A stretch of DNA of 64,000 nt from Nonomuraea sediminis (lineage in GTDB: Bacteria > Actinomycetota > Actinomycetes > Streptosporangiales > Streptosporangiaceae), in contig NZ_JAHDTI010000003.1 in the NCBI RefSeq assembly GCF_018531495.1, positions 620,001 to 684,000 on the forward strand, written 5' to 3'. Shown here piece after piece: positions 53,950 to 62,292 of this stretch; the first letter of the stretch is position 1, and every line of letters starts with the position of its first letter. Both the position numbers and the translations under genes were made by a program. Below the pieces are notes generated by a model. That model was not told the DNA's origin and ran no database searches. It worked only from the letters and a program-made list of their open reading frames with translations.

Positions 53950-54864
53950 TCAGATTTGGGGGAGTACTTCCGCCGCGATGAGCTCCAGATGCTCCAGATC
54001 CGACAGATCCATCACCTGGAGGTAGACGCGCTCGGCGCCCAGTTCCCCGAAGCGGCCGATCTTCTCCACCACCTCCGCGGGCGTGCCCGCCAGCCCGCTC
54101 TGCCGCAGCGCGCCCAGGTCCTGGCCGATGGCCGCCGCCCGCCGTTCGAGCTCGGCCTGGTCCGACCCCACGCAGACCGTCTGGGCCGCCGACAGCGCGA
54201 GCGTACGGCCGGCGGTCTCGGCGGCCTGCCGTACGCGGCCGAAGGCCTCGGCCGTGTCGGACTCCGTGTGGAACGGGACGTTGTACTCGTCGGCGTAGGT
54301 GGCGGCCAGGCGCGGCGTGCGCTTGGCGCCGAACCCGCCGATGATCACCGGAGGTCCGGGGCGCTGGACCGGCTTGGGCAGCGCGGGCGAGTCGACCACG
54401 CGGTAGTAGCGGCCCTCGAAGGAGTAGGGCTTCTCGGCGGCCCACAGCCCCTTGATGATCTCCAGCTGCTCCTCGAAGCGGCCGTAGCGCTCGCCCAGCG
54501 GCGGGAACGGGATGCCGTAGGCGGCATGCTCCTGGTCGAACCAGCCGGTGCCCAGGCCGAGCTCGACCCGCCCGCCGCTCATCTGGTCGACCTGGGCCAC
54601 GCTGATCGCCAGCGGCCCGGGCAGCCGGAACGTGGCCGGGCTCACCAGCGTGCCCAGCCTGATCCGCGAGGTCTCCCTGGCCAGCGCGCCCAGCGTGACC
54701 CAGGCGTCGGTCGAGCCGGGTCCCGGGTCGCCGGGGCCGATGCGCTGGTAGTGGTCCGAACGGAAGAACGCGTCGAATCCGAGCCGCTCGGTGGCCTGCG
54801 CCACGGCCAGGAGATCGTCGTAGGTGGCGCCCTGCTGGGGCTCGGTGAAGATCCGCAACTTCAT
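53950..54864 (-). CDS. LLM-class F420-dependent oxidoreductase
   Basis: 304 residues from ATG 54864. Luciferase-like TIM barrel: MKLRIFTEPQQGATYDDLLA, RLGFDAFFRSDHYQRIG, SRIRLGTLVSPATFRLPGPLA, QMSGGRVELGLGTGWFDQEH, RYGRFEEQLEIIKGLW, and PPVIIGGFGAKRTPRLAATYADEYN. This is the pattern of actinobacterial F420-dependent (rather than FMN-dependent) members. The substrate is unknown. A longer upstream reading runs antisense through the neighbouring gene and was rejected. Confidence 0.92.
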   Translation of the reverse strand: MKLRIFTEPQQGATYDDLLAVAQATERLGFDAFFRSDHYQRIGPGDPGPGSTDAWVTLGALARETSRIRLGTLVSPATFRLPGPLAISVAQVDQMSGGRVELGLGTGWFDQEHAAYGIPFPPLGERYGRFEEQLEIIKGLWAAEKPYSFEGRYYRVVDSPALPKPVQRPGPPVIIGGFGAKRTPRLAATYADEYNVPFHTESDTAEAFGRVRQAAETAGRTLALSAAQTVCVGSDQAELERRAAAIGQDLGALRQSGLAGTPAEVVEKIGRFGELGAERVYLQVMDLSDLEHLELIAAEVLPQI

Positions 54865-54952
54865 ATGCCAATTATCCGCAAGGCGAGCGGCGTGGCTGCT
54901 AGCGTTCCCCTGCCAGTGCTCTCTGTAGCCGGTCCACCACGGAGGGTGGTCT

Positions 54953-55963
54953 ATGTCCGAGTCTCGGCACCGTAGGGAGCCGGGCACGCTTCCGCGGCCG
55001 CTGGCCACGCTGCTCGCGCTCACGCTGGCCGGAGGCACCGGCGTCGCCGTCTGGCTGCTGCCCGCCACGGCCGAGCCCCAGCAGACGGCCGCGCCGCGCA
55101 AGACCATGCCCGCGACACCGAGCCCGACACCCACGCAGCAGGCCAGGATGGCGGGCCCCAAGACGTTCCTGACCTTCGTCGACACCGCCCGGCATCCCGG
55201 CTTCGACCTGGCCGCCGACGCCCGCCGCAGCGGCGTCGAGTGGTACTCGCTCGGCCACCTCGTCGCGGGCGGCGACGGGTGCCAGCCGCGCTGGAGCGGC
55301 GGGCTCGCCCCCGGCGGCAACCAGGTCGCCAACCGGATCGGCCGCCTGCGCGCCGGGGGCGCCGACGCCGGGCTCGCCTTCGGCGGTCCCGACGGCAGGG
55401 AGCTGGCCGCCGCCTGCACCCGGCCCGACGCGCTCCTGGCCGCCTACCGGCGGATGACCGGAGCCTTCGACCCCTCCTACGTCGACTTCGAGATCCACGA
55501 CAGCACCGACACCGCCACCGTGCGGCGCAGAGCCCTGGCCATCAAGGAACTGCAGAAGGACAGCCCGCTGCGGGTCGGCTTCACGCTGCCGCTGCAGCCC
55601 ACCGGCCTGTCCGACGCCGACGCCGCCATGCTGCGCGCCACCCGCGAGGCCGGGGCCGGCATCGCCACCGTCGACCTGCTGGCCACGCTCGAGCCGCGCA
55701 CGGCGCCGGCCGGGCGGCTGCACCGCGTCGCCGACGCCGTCAAGGCCGCGCAGCGGCAGATCGCGCGGGCCCTCGACCTCGGCGACTCCGACGCGTGGCA
55801 CCGGATCGGGCTCACCTCCGTCCTGGCGAGCTCGAGCGATCTGAACGAGGTCGAAGCCGGCAAGCTGGCGGGGTTCTCCGACAAGCACGCACTGGCCTGG
55901 CTGTCGCTGCGCGGCGCCCAGCCGCCTCCGGCCGTCGCCCAGCTCCTCTGGCGCGCCGGCTGA
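54953..55963 (+). CDS. Secreted GH18-like protein with degenerate active site
   Basis: 336 residues. An N-terminal membrane or signal segment (LATLLALTLAGGTGVAVWLLPA) is followed by a Thr/Pro/Gln linker and a TIM-barrel domain from about residue 70. Features shared with actinobacterial GH18 chitinases: KTFLTFVDTARHPGFDL, VEWYSLGHLVAGGDGCQPRWSGG, and DALLAAYRRMTGAFDPSYVDFEIHD. In the last, the D-x-D-x-E triad is D178-F-E180-I-H182: the proton-donor Glu is His. Catalysis as a chitinase is therefore unlikely; glycan binding or sensing is an option. It lies 50 bp upstream of the two-kinase signalling genes on the same strand. Confidence 0.75.
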   Translation: MSESRHRREPGTLPRPLATLLALTLAGGTGVAVWLLPATAEPQQTAAPRKTMPATPSPTPTQQARMAGPKTFLTFVDTARHPGFDLAADARRSGVEWYSLGHLVAGGDGCQPRWSGGLAPGGNQVANRIGRLRAGGADAGLAFGGPDGRELAAACTRPDALLAAYRRMTGAFDPSYVDFEIHDSTDTATVRRRALAIKELQKDSPLRVGFTLPLQPTGLSDADAAMLRATREAGAGIATVDLLATLEPRTAPAGRLHRVADAVKAAQRQIARALDLGDSDAWHRIGLTSVLASSSDLNEVEAGKLAGFSDKHALAWLSLRGAQPPPAVAQLLWRAG

Positions 55964-56013
55964 ACTATAGGATTTCCCAGCGAGGCGGCATTTTCCGGCG
56001 TTTGGAGTACGAG

Positions 56014-57138
56014 GTGGCGACCCGTCCGGAGACGGCGAGGAAGGTCCTGCTCTACTGGATGGACGGCATGATCGCCTTCTTCGCCGTGATGTTCATCGCG
56101 GGTGCCTGGTACCTGGTCGCCGAGGATCGGATCTCCGTACCGCACGCGATGGCTGGGGCCGGTTCAGCGCTCGCCTTCTGCGCCATCTTCCCTTTCATGC
56201 TGCGCGATGCCTACGACGAGCGGCCCAGGCCCGTCGCCAAGCTGGTCGTCTCCGGCCTGCTCGCCGCGGTCGCCCTGGTCCTCCTGCCCTCCGGCGCCGG
56301 GCTGGACCAGCCCCCCATGTCCTGGGACATGGTCGGCCCGCTCTGGCTGTCGGCCGCGGCGCTGTTCCTGTCGTGGCAGGTCACGGTGGCGTTCGGCGTG
56401 CTGGAGATCGCCATCGTCTTCCCGTACGTCAGGGGGATCGGGTGGCTGCCCTGGCAGGCCGAATTGGCCATCCAAGCAGGCGCGGCGATCCTGCTGCCCG
56501 TGGCCACGTGGCTGTGGCTCTGGCTGTGGCGCACGATCAGGGAGGCGCACGACAGCCAGGAGGCCAAGGCCAGCCTGGCCGTCTCGGAGGAGCGGCTGCG
56601 CTTCGCCCGTGACCTGCACGACCTGCTCGGCCACAGCCTTTCCGTCATCGCGCTGAAGAGCGAGCTGGCCGGCAAGCTCGCCACCAAGGACGCCGCCCGC
56701 GCCGCCGCCGAGATGGCCGCGGTGCGGCACCTGGCGGGCGAGTCGCTGACGGAAGTGCGGGCCGCCGTCGAGGGCTACCAGACGCTGGACCTGGAAGCCG
56801 AGCTGGCCGGGGTACGGGCCGCGCTCGAGGCCGCGGGGGCGAGCTGCACGATCGAGGCCAGCGCCGACGACCTCTCGCCCGCCGCGCGCGCCCTGCTGGC
56901 CTGGGTGGTGCGCGAGGGCGCCACCAACGTGCTCAAGCACAGCACCGCCACCCGCATCGCGATCAGGATCGACGGAGGCGTGCTCGAGATGCGCAACGAC
57001 GGCATGGCAGGGCCCGTCTCCGACCAGGGCAGCGGGCTGCGCGGGCTGTCGGAGCGGATCGCCGGCGCGGGCGGCTCGCTGTCGGCCGCGCCCACCGGGA
57101 GCGGGGAGTTCCTGCTGCGCGCGGCGGTGCCCGCATGA
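56014..57138 (+). CDS. Sensor histidine kinase, NarL/DesK type (HisKA_3)
   Basis: 374 residues from GTG 56014, six bases after GGAG. Several membrane helices cover the first 175 residues (MIAFFAVMFIAGAWYLVAE, AGAGSALAFCAIFPFML, LVVSGLLAAVALVLLP, WLSAAALFLSWQV and others). The dimerisation domain has RFARDLHDLLGHSLSVIAL with phospho-acceptor H202, then the HATPase_c domain VVREGATNVLKHS and SGLRGLSERIAGAGGSL. Its stop overlaps the start of the second kinase (ATGA), and a LuxR-type regulator follows. Confidence 0.93.
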   Translation: MATRPETARKVLLYWMDGMIAFFAVMFIAGAWYLVAEDRISVPHAMAGAGSALAFCAIFPFMLRDAYDERPRPVAKLVVSGLLAAVALVLLPSGAGLDQPPMSWDMVGPLWLSAAALFLSWQVTVAFGVLEIAIVFPYVRGIGWLPWQAELAIQAGAAILLPVATWLWLWLWRTIREAHDSQEAKASLAVSEERLRFARDLHDLLGHSLSVIALKSELAGKLATKDAARAAAEMAAVRHLAGESLTEVRAAVEGYQTLDLEAELAGVRAALEAAGASCTIEASADDLSPAARALLAWVVREGATNVLKHSTATRIAIRIDGGVLEMRNDGMAGPVSDQGSGLRGLSERIAGAGGSLSAAPTGSGEFLLRAAVPA

Positions 57139-58253
57139 GGCGGCGCTCCCGGCTCGACCGGGTGCGGATGCTCATCGTCCACTCGGTCGACCTCTTGTTC
57201 CTGCTGTCGCTGACCGGCTTCATCGGCGTGGTCGCCCTCCTGCAGCCCGAAGCCGCCAAGACCGTCCCCGTGATCATGCCGATCGGGCTGGCGGTGCTCA
57301 CGGTGGCCTTCTACGTGCTGTCCACCCGGCCCTTCCGCGTCGCGATCAGGGGCGGGCGCGCGCCCGTGGCCGTGCTGGCTGTCTCTGGCGTGATCGCGCT
57401 CCTCACCTGCCCGTTCAACCCCTACGTGGCGCCGGTCTGGCTGGCCATGCTCGCGCCGTTCGTCCGCCGCTGGATCGTCCTTTTGCTGAGCGCGCTGTTC
57501 CTGGCGGTCTACCTGCCGGTCCTCGCGCTGGTGATCGACCTGACCGCATTCCTGGTGATCGTCATGGTCGCCGTCACGGTGGTCGTGGTGGGCGCCGTCC
57601 TGGCCAACCTGTGGCTGTGGCGGCTGGCCAAGGAGGCGCACGAGGGGCAGGAGGCCAGGGCGGGGCTGGCCGTCTCCGAGGCCCGGCTGCGTTTCGCCGG
57701 GGACCTGAACGACCTGCTCGGGCAAGCCCTGACGGACATCTCCGCCCGCACGGCCGCCGCCGAGGAGTTGCTGGCCACCGATCCCGAGGCCGCCGCGCGG
57801 GAGATGCTGCGGATCCGGGAGGCTGCCAGGACCTCGCTGCGGGAGGTCCGCTCCGCCGTACAGGGTTATCGCGCGCTCGACCTGGACGAGGTGCTGGCGA
57901 GCGTGCGCGCGGTGCTGGAGGCGGCCGACGTGCGCACGACCGTCGAGTCCGACACCGGGTCGCTGCCCGCCGAGTCGCGCACGCTGCTGGCCGGGGTGGT
58001 GCGCGAGGGCGCGACCAACGTGCTCAAGCACAGCACGGCCGCACACTGCACGATCACGATCAAGGACGGGATGCTGGAGATGGCCAACGACGGGGTCGGC
58101 GATCAGGCCGGGGTGAACGACCAGGCCGCCGCGGGCCTGCGCGGCCTGTCACAGCGGCTGGCCGCCGCGGGCGGCTCCCTCACGGCCGAGCCCGCGCCCG
58201 GCGGCCGCTACCTCCTCAGAGCCCTCGTACGGCAGGCCGGGGAGAGCGCATGA
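57135..58253 (+). CDS. Histidine-kinase-like protein lacking the phospho-acceptor His
   Basis: 372 residues, a paralogue of the upstream kinase with about five or six helices (VDLLFLLSLTGFIGVVALL, IVLLLSALFLAVYLPVLALVI and others). The dimerisation box reads RFAGDLNDLLGQALTDISAR: the acceptor His is N192 and the second His is Gln. The ATP-binding domain is intact (VVREGATNVLKHSTAAH, AGLRGLSQRLAAAGGSL). It probably cannot autophosphorylate at the usual site but may phosphorylate or regulate its partner in a heterodimer (inference). Overlap with the first kinase gene and nearness to the regulator gene suggest one unit. Confidence 0.9.
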   Translation: MRRRSRLDRVRMLIVHSVDLLFLLSLTGFIGVVALLQPEAAKTVPVIMPIGLAVLTVAFYVLSTRPFRVAIRGGRAPVAVLAVSGVIALLTCPFNPYVAPVWLAMLAPFVRRWIVLLLSALFLAVYLPVLALVIDLTAFLVIVMVAVTVVVVGAVLANLWLWRLAKEAHEGQEARAGLAVSEARLRFAGDLNDLLGQALTDISARTAAAEELLATDPEAAAREMLRIREAARTSLREVRSAVQGYRALDLDEVLASVRAVLEAADVRTTVESDTGSLPAESRTLLAGVVREGATNVLKHSTAAHCTITIKDGMLEMANDGVGDQAGVNDQAAAGLRGLSQRLAAAGGSLTAEPAPGGRYLLRALVRQAGESA

Positions 58254-58284
58254 TGTCGCCGACACGACTGACAGGGGAGGGCAT

Positions 58285-58884
58285 GTGACCACTCGGGTGT
58301 TGCTGGCCGATGACGAGCACCTGATCAGGGGAGCCCTGGCGGCGCTGCTCGACCTGGAGGAGGGCATCGAGGTCGTCGCCCAGGTGGGCCGCGGCGACGA
58401 GGTGCTCGCCGCCGTGGCCGAGCACCGCCCGGACGTGGCGGTGCTCGACATCGAGATGCCCGGCATGGACGGCCTGTCCGCGGCCGAGCAGATCAGCTCG
58501 TACTGCAAGATCGTCATCCTGACGAGCCTGGGCAGGCCCGGCTACCTGCGCCGCGCCATGGCCGCCGGCGTCAGCGGCTTCCTCGGCAAGGACGCCCCGG
58601 CCGAGGAGCTGGCGGCGGCGATCCGCAAGGTCCAGGCGGGCGGCCGCTACCTGGACGCCGAGCTGGCGGCCGCCGCCATGGCGGCGGGCGACAGCCCGCT
58701 GACCGACCGCGAACGCGACGCTCTCCACCTGGCCGCCGACGGCGCCAGCGTCGCCAGGATCGCCGGGGAGCTCCACCTGACGGAGGGCACGGTCCGCAAC
58801 TACCTGTCCAGCGCGATGACCAAGCTCAACGCCCAGAACCGCCTGGAGGCCATCCGCACCGCCCAGCGCATGGGCTGGCTCTGA
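58285..58884 (+). CDS. LuxR/NarL-type response regulator
   Basis: 199 residues from GTG 58285. Receiver domain: VLLADDEHLIRGALAALLDLE, phospho-acceptor D55 in VAVLDIEMPGMDG, conserved Thr in IVILTSLGRPG, and the Lys in GFLGKDAPAEEL. The C-terminal HTH is SPLTDRERDALHLAADGAS, IAGELHLTEGTVRNYLSSAMTKLNAQNR, as in DesR. It is the output partner of the two kinases upstream. Confidence 0.95.
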   Translation: MTTRVLLADDEHLIRGALAALLDLEEGIEVVAQVGRGDEVLAAVAEHRPDVAVLDIEMPGMDGLSAAEQISSYCKIVILTSLGRPGYLRRAMAAGVSGFLGKDAPAEELAAAIRKVQAGGRYLDAELAAAAMAAGDSPLTDRERDALHLAADGASVARIAGELHLTEGTVRNYLSSAMTKLNAQNRLEAIRTAQRMGWL

Positions 58885-58894
58885 CAGCGCCGGT

Positions 58895-58922
58895 GGCGCG
58901 GGTCCCCCGCGGGACCCGCGCC
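58895..58922. terminator. Bidirectional terminator between the response regulator and the GH71-like gene
   Basis: GGCGCGGGTCCC and GGGACCCGCGCC form a perfect 12-bp stem with a CCGC loop between converging genes. Confidence 0.85.
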
Positions 58923-58926
58923 GGGG

Positions 58927-60858
58927 TCACTTCCTGCCGCTGCTGACGGCGTGGTACTGCAGGTCCTGCACGGCGAAGTCCTTCTTGACCTCCCAGGGCG
59001 AGGTGACCGTCACCGCGCCGACCGACGCCTTGTTCGTCCCGTAAGCCAGGGGGAAGGTCTTGGCCTGGATCCCCGCCTGGCCCGCGTAGGTCTTCTCGGC
59101 GCCGCCGATGCTCGCCTTGACCGTGGCGTTACGGGTGAGGAAGGAGAGCACCTCGACGGTGTCCCGCGGGGTGCCGGCGCCGGAGCGCGGGACCATGAAC
59201 TTGGTCTGCGTGCCCGAGGTCGGCCGGGCGGCGGCGAACTGCGTGCGATGCGTCAGGTAGAGCGTGTCACGGATGATCGCCGGTGCCTTGCCGGTCTTGA
59301 GCCAGGTCAGGTAGTAGGAGGAGATGTCCAGGTAGGCGCCGCCGTTGTGCACCGAGGGCGCGAACTGGGTGCCTTCGGAGAAGTCGTTCCAGGTGGTCAG
59401 CTGGACCCAGTCGGCGTGCTCGGCGATGGACTTCTCCCACGTGACGCGCAGGTTCTCGGTGTTGTCGGCCTCGTCGTAGATGCCCTGGTTGGGCCGCTCG
59501 TCCTGGACGGACACCGGCTGCATCCAGATCTTGCCCAGGCCGTGCGCCTTGGCGATGTTCGAGGCGACGCCGCTCTGCCCCTCGGGGCTGCGGTTGCCCC
59601 AGTTGGAGAAGCCGTAGCTGATCGAGGCGAAGGCGGAGGCGTTGGAGGGGAAGTTCAGGAAGACGGGCACGAAGGCGACCGTGATGCCATGCGTGTCCTT
59701 CATGATCTTCATGAAGTTCTGCCACCACGCGGCCGTCTGGCCCTCCGCCTTGAACGGGGAGATGACCAGGCGCTTGTCGGCGAGGCGGTAGACAGACTTG
59801 GCGGCGGCCAGCTGGGCCATCGAGGCCGCCAGCGTGGCCGCGTCGGCCTTGAGCGAGGTCATGTCCGGCATCAGCACGATCTTGAAGCCCGGGTCGACCG
59901 CGTCCGCCGCCTTGATCAGCGTCTGGAGGCGGTCCCAGTGGGCGCCGCTGAGCGAGAGGACGTCCACGGTGAAGCCGTCGAGCCCGGCGGCCGCGGCGGT
60001 CTGGACCTCCTTCTTCATGTCCGCGAGCTGCCAGTCGCCCGCCAGGACGCCCCGCGGCACGGGACGGTCCCTGAGCAGGCCGCCGTAGGCCGCGTGCTTG
60101 CCGCTCTCACCCGTCGGGGTGAGGTAGTTCTTGGTGTAGTAGTCGTCCGCTCCGGCCTTGTTGTTCAGCGAGATCGGGTACGGCGTGAAGTAGTGCGCGA
60201 AGACCTTGCGCTCGGAGGCCCGCAGCGTCGCGGTCGAGGGCAGGGCGAAGGGCAGCGGGCCGCTGGGGGTCGCCGCCTGCGTGTCGTAGGTGATCGACAG
60301 CTTGGGGCCCACGCCTGCGGTCGCGCGGGAGGAGTGGAGCACTCCGTGGGCGCCCGACGGGGAGGTCAGCGCGAAGTCGTAGGAGCCGTTGCCCTGGAAG
60401 GCGGAGGACACGTCCAGCTTCGCCGTGCCGCCGGCGGTCAGGCCCTTGCGGGTGGTGATCGCCTCTCCCACGGCCGGGCGGTTGTTGAACGTGAGCGTGT
60501 CGGCGCTCCACTTGCCCGTCACCGGCCGCACCTCGAGCGTGGTGTCGGTGGTCCGCACGGACTGCACGTCCAGGGTCATCTTGACGTTGACCGCGTTGTC
60601 CGGGACGTCCTTGACGGTGAAGCGGATGAACGCGCCCCGCTCGGAGGCGTTCGCGCCGTCGCACGGGGTGGTGCAGACCGACAGCCAGGTGGCGGTGTTG
60701 TGTGGCTTGTCGGGACCGGCCTGGCTGACGTAGGCGTCCTCCTCGGATGTGAACGTCACGGCCTTCTCGGCCGCCGCCGCGACGGTCGCCGAGACCATCG
60801 GGGCGGTGCCTGCCAGGGTGGCGAATATCAGGGTCATCGCGCGTAAGCGAAAGCTCAT
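58927..60858 (-). CDS. Secreted GH71-like endo-alpha-1,3-glucanase with N-terminal DNRLRE-type domain
   Basis: 643 residues from ATG 60858 behind GGAGGG. Signal peptide: FRLRAMTLIFATLAGTAPMVSATVAAAA. Residues about 30-200 match the DNRLRE/CBM96-like beta domain (EEDAYVSQAGPDKPHNTATW, TWLSVC, GAFIRFTVKDVP, LTFNNRPAVGEAIT, VLHSSRATAGVGPKLSITY, read in parts). The catalytic region starts at RKVFAHYFTPYPISL, with GLDGFTVDVLSL, FKIVLMPDMTSL, YGFSNWGN and VQLTTWNDFSEGTQFAPS, the pattern of GH71 enzymes cutting fungal alpha-1,3-glucan. A 22-bp palindrome lies just upstream. Confidence 0.88.
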   Translation of the reverse strand: MSFRLRAMTLIFATLAGTAPMVSATVAAAAEKAVTFTSEEDAYVSQAGPDKPHNTATWLSVCTTPCDGANASERGAFIRFTVKDVPDNAVNVKMTLDVQSVRTTDTTLEVRPVTGKWSADTLTFNNRPAVGEAITTRKGLTAGGTAKLDVSSAFQGNGSYDFALTSPSGAHGVLHSSRATAGVGPKLSITYDTQAATPSGPLPFALPSTATLRASERKVFAHYFTPYPISLNNKAGADDYYTKNYLTPTGESGKHAAYGGLLRDRPVPRGVLAGDWQLADMKKEVQTAAAAGLDGFTVDVLSLSGAHWDRLQTLIKAADAVDPGFKIVLMPDMTSLKADAATLAASMAQLAAAKSVYRLADKRLVISPFKAEGQTAAWWQNFMKIMKDTHGITVAFVPVFLNFPSNASAFASISYGFSNWGNRSPEGQSGVASNIAKAHGLGKIWMQPVSVQDERPNQGIYDEADNTENLRVTWEKSIAEHADWVQLTTWNDFSEGTQFAPSVHNGGAYLDISSYYLTWLKTGKAPAIIRDTLYLTHRTQFAAARPTSGTQTKFMVPRSGAGTPRDTVEVLSFLTRNATVKASIGGAEKTYAGQAGIQAKTFPLAYGTNKASVGAVTVTSPWEVKKDFAVQDLQYHAVSSGRK

Positions 60859-60873
60859 CGTGCCCTCCAAATA

Positions 60874-60895
60874 GCGATATGTCATGACATACCGC
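60874..60895. promoter_or_regulatory. Palindromic operator upstream of the GH71-like gene
   Basis: TATGTCATGACATA (60878-60891) is a perfect 14-bp palindrome; after one mismatched pair GCG/CGC extend it to 22 bp. It starts 15 bp upstream of the ATG, next to the ribosome site, and would act as a repressor block. Confidence 0.7.
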
Positions 60896-60991
60896 ACTAC
60901 GACGGGCAAGATCATAGACTCACGGGCGCTGTCCTGTAACAGGAATTACAATACAGGAGTGGATTGCATACTCCCGGTCAACGGCCGGGGT

Positions 60992-62233
60992 TCAGTCCCT
61001 GGACAGCAGGGCGACGCACTCCACGTGGTGGGTCATCGGGAACGCGTCGAAGGCGCGCAGGTCCGTCAGGGGATAGCCGAGGTCGGCGAGCCACGACAGG
61101 TCGCGGGCCAGGGTGGCAGGGTCGCAGGAGACGTAGACGATGCGGCCGGCCTCCAGCGTGGCGATGCGCTCGACGACGTCGCGCCCGAGACCTGAACGGG
61201 GCGGGTCGACGACGACGAGGTCCGCGCGTTCGATCTGGAAGCGGTCGAGCGCCTCCTCCACCCGGCCGCGCTCCACCCGCGCCTGCGGGAGGTCGCGCAG
61301 GTTGGCGCGGGCGTCGCGGACCGCGGCGGCCTCCGACTCCAGGCCGAAGACCGCGCCCGAGCGGCCGACCGCCTCGGCGAGCCCGGCGGTGAACAGGCCG
61401 ACCCCGCAGTACAGGTCGAGCGCCCACTCCCCCGGCTCGGGGGCCGCGTAGGACAGCACGGCGTCGAGCAGCGTCTCGGCGGCGCCGGGATGCACCTGCC
61501 AGAAGCCGCTGCCCGCGACGCGGAACTCCCGGTCGCCGACCTGCTCGCGCAGCATGCCGGAGCCCCGGCGCGGCTCCGTCCGGCCCTTGCCCGATTCGAG
61601 CAGGATCGAGGCCGGCACGTCGAGCGGCGGGACGGTGACCGTACGGCGTGGCTTGGGCTTGACGACGACGGCGCGGTCACCCATCGACGAGGCGATGACC
61701 TCGACCCCGCCGGCGCCGCGCCAGGGAACCTGCTCGGCGCCGACGGCCTCCACCTCGGGGTGCGCGATCAGGCAGGCGTCGACCACCTCGATGTCGTGGG
61801 AGCGGTGCCTGCGGAAACCGAGCCCGCCCTCCGGCGTGACCGCGAACTGCACGCGGGTGCGCCAGCCGAGCCCGTCCTTGGCCCCGGGCACCTCCTCCAC
61901 CACGACGTCCCTGGTGATGCCGGCCAGCCGCTGCAGCTGCTCGGCGACCACGGCGGCCTTCAGCTCGCGCTGGGCCTCGAGCGTGGCGTGCTGCCAGTCG
62001 CAGCCGCCGCAGCGGCCCGGGCCCGCGTACGGGCAGGGAGGGACCACGCGGTCGGGCGAGGCCTCCAGGATCTCCACGGCGTCGGCGCGCAGGAAGCGGG
62101 TGGTCTCCTCGGTGACCTCGGCCAGGACGCGCTCGCCCGGCAGCGCGTGCCGGACGAACACGACTCGCCCATCGTGGCGCGCCACGCACCATCCGCCATG
62201 GGCAACCGGACCTACCGTCAGCTCGAGTGTCAC
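60992..62233 (-). CDS. TrmA/RlmD-family SAM-dependent RNA uridine-C5 methyltransferase
   Basis: 413 residues from GTG 62233. N-terminal TRAM domain: LELTVGPVAHGGWCVARHDGRVVFVRHALPGERV. The Fe-S cluster motif is CPYAGPGRCGGCDWQH with Cys at the family positions. Methyltransferase motifs are WALDLYCGVGLFTAGLAE, LVVVDPPRSGLG and IVYVSCDPATLARDL, in which the Cys is the nucleophile. It modifies uridine in rRNA or tRNA; which site cannot be read. The gene is divergent from, and overlaps at its very start with, the reading frame of the hydrolase gene. Confidence 0.94.
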   Translation of the reverse strand: MTLELTVGPVAHGGWCVARHDGRVVFVRHALPGERVLAEVTEETTRFLRADAVEILEASPDRVVPPCPYAGPGRCGGCDWQHATLEAQRELKAAVVAEQLQRLAGITRDVVVEEVPGAKDGLGWRTRVQFAVTPEGGLGFRRHRSHDIEVVDACLIAHPEVEAVGAEQVPWRGAGGVEVIASSMGDRAVVVKPKPRRTVTVPPLDVPASILLESGKGRTEPRRGSGMLREQVGDREFRVAGSGFWQVHPGAAETLLDAVLSYAAPEPGEWALDLYCGVGLFTAGLAEAVGRSGAVFGLESEAAAVRDARANLRDLPQARVERGRVEEALDRFQIERADLVVVDPPRSGLGRDVVERIATLEAGRIVYVSCDPATLARDLSWLADLGYPLTDLRAFDAFPMTHHVECVALLSRD

Positions 62234-62292
62234 ACGGATACCCTATGCCCTGGCCTGGTCCGCTACGTCCCGGACCTGGTCCGTTACGCTTT

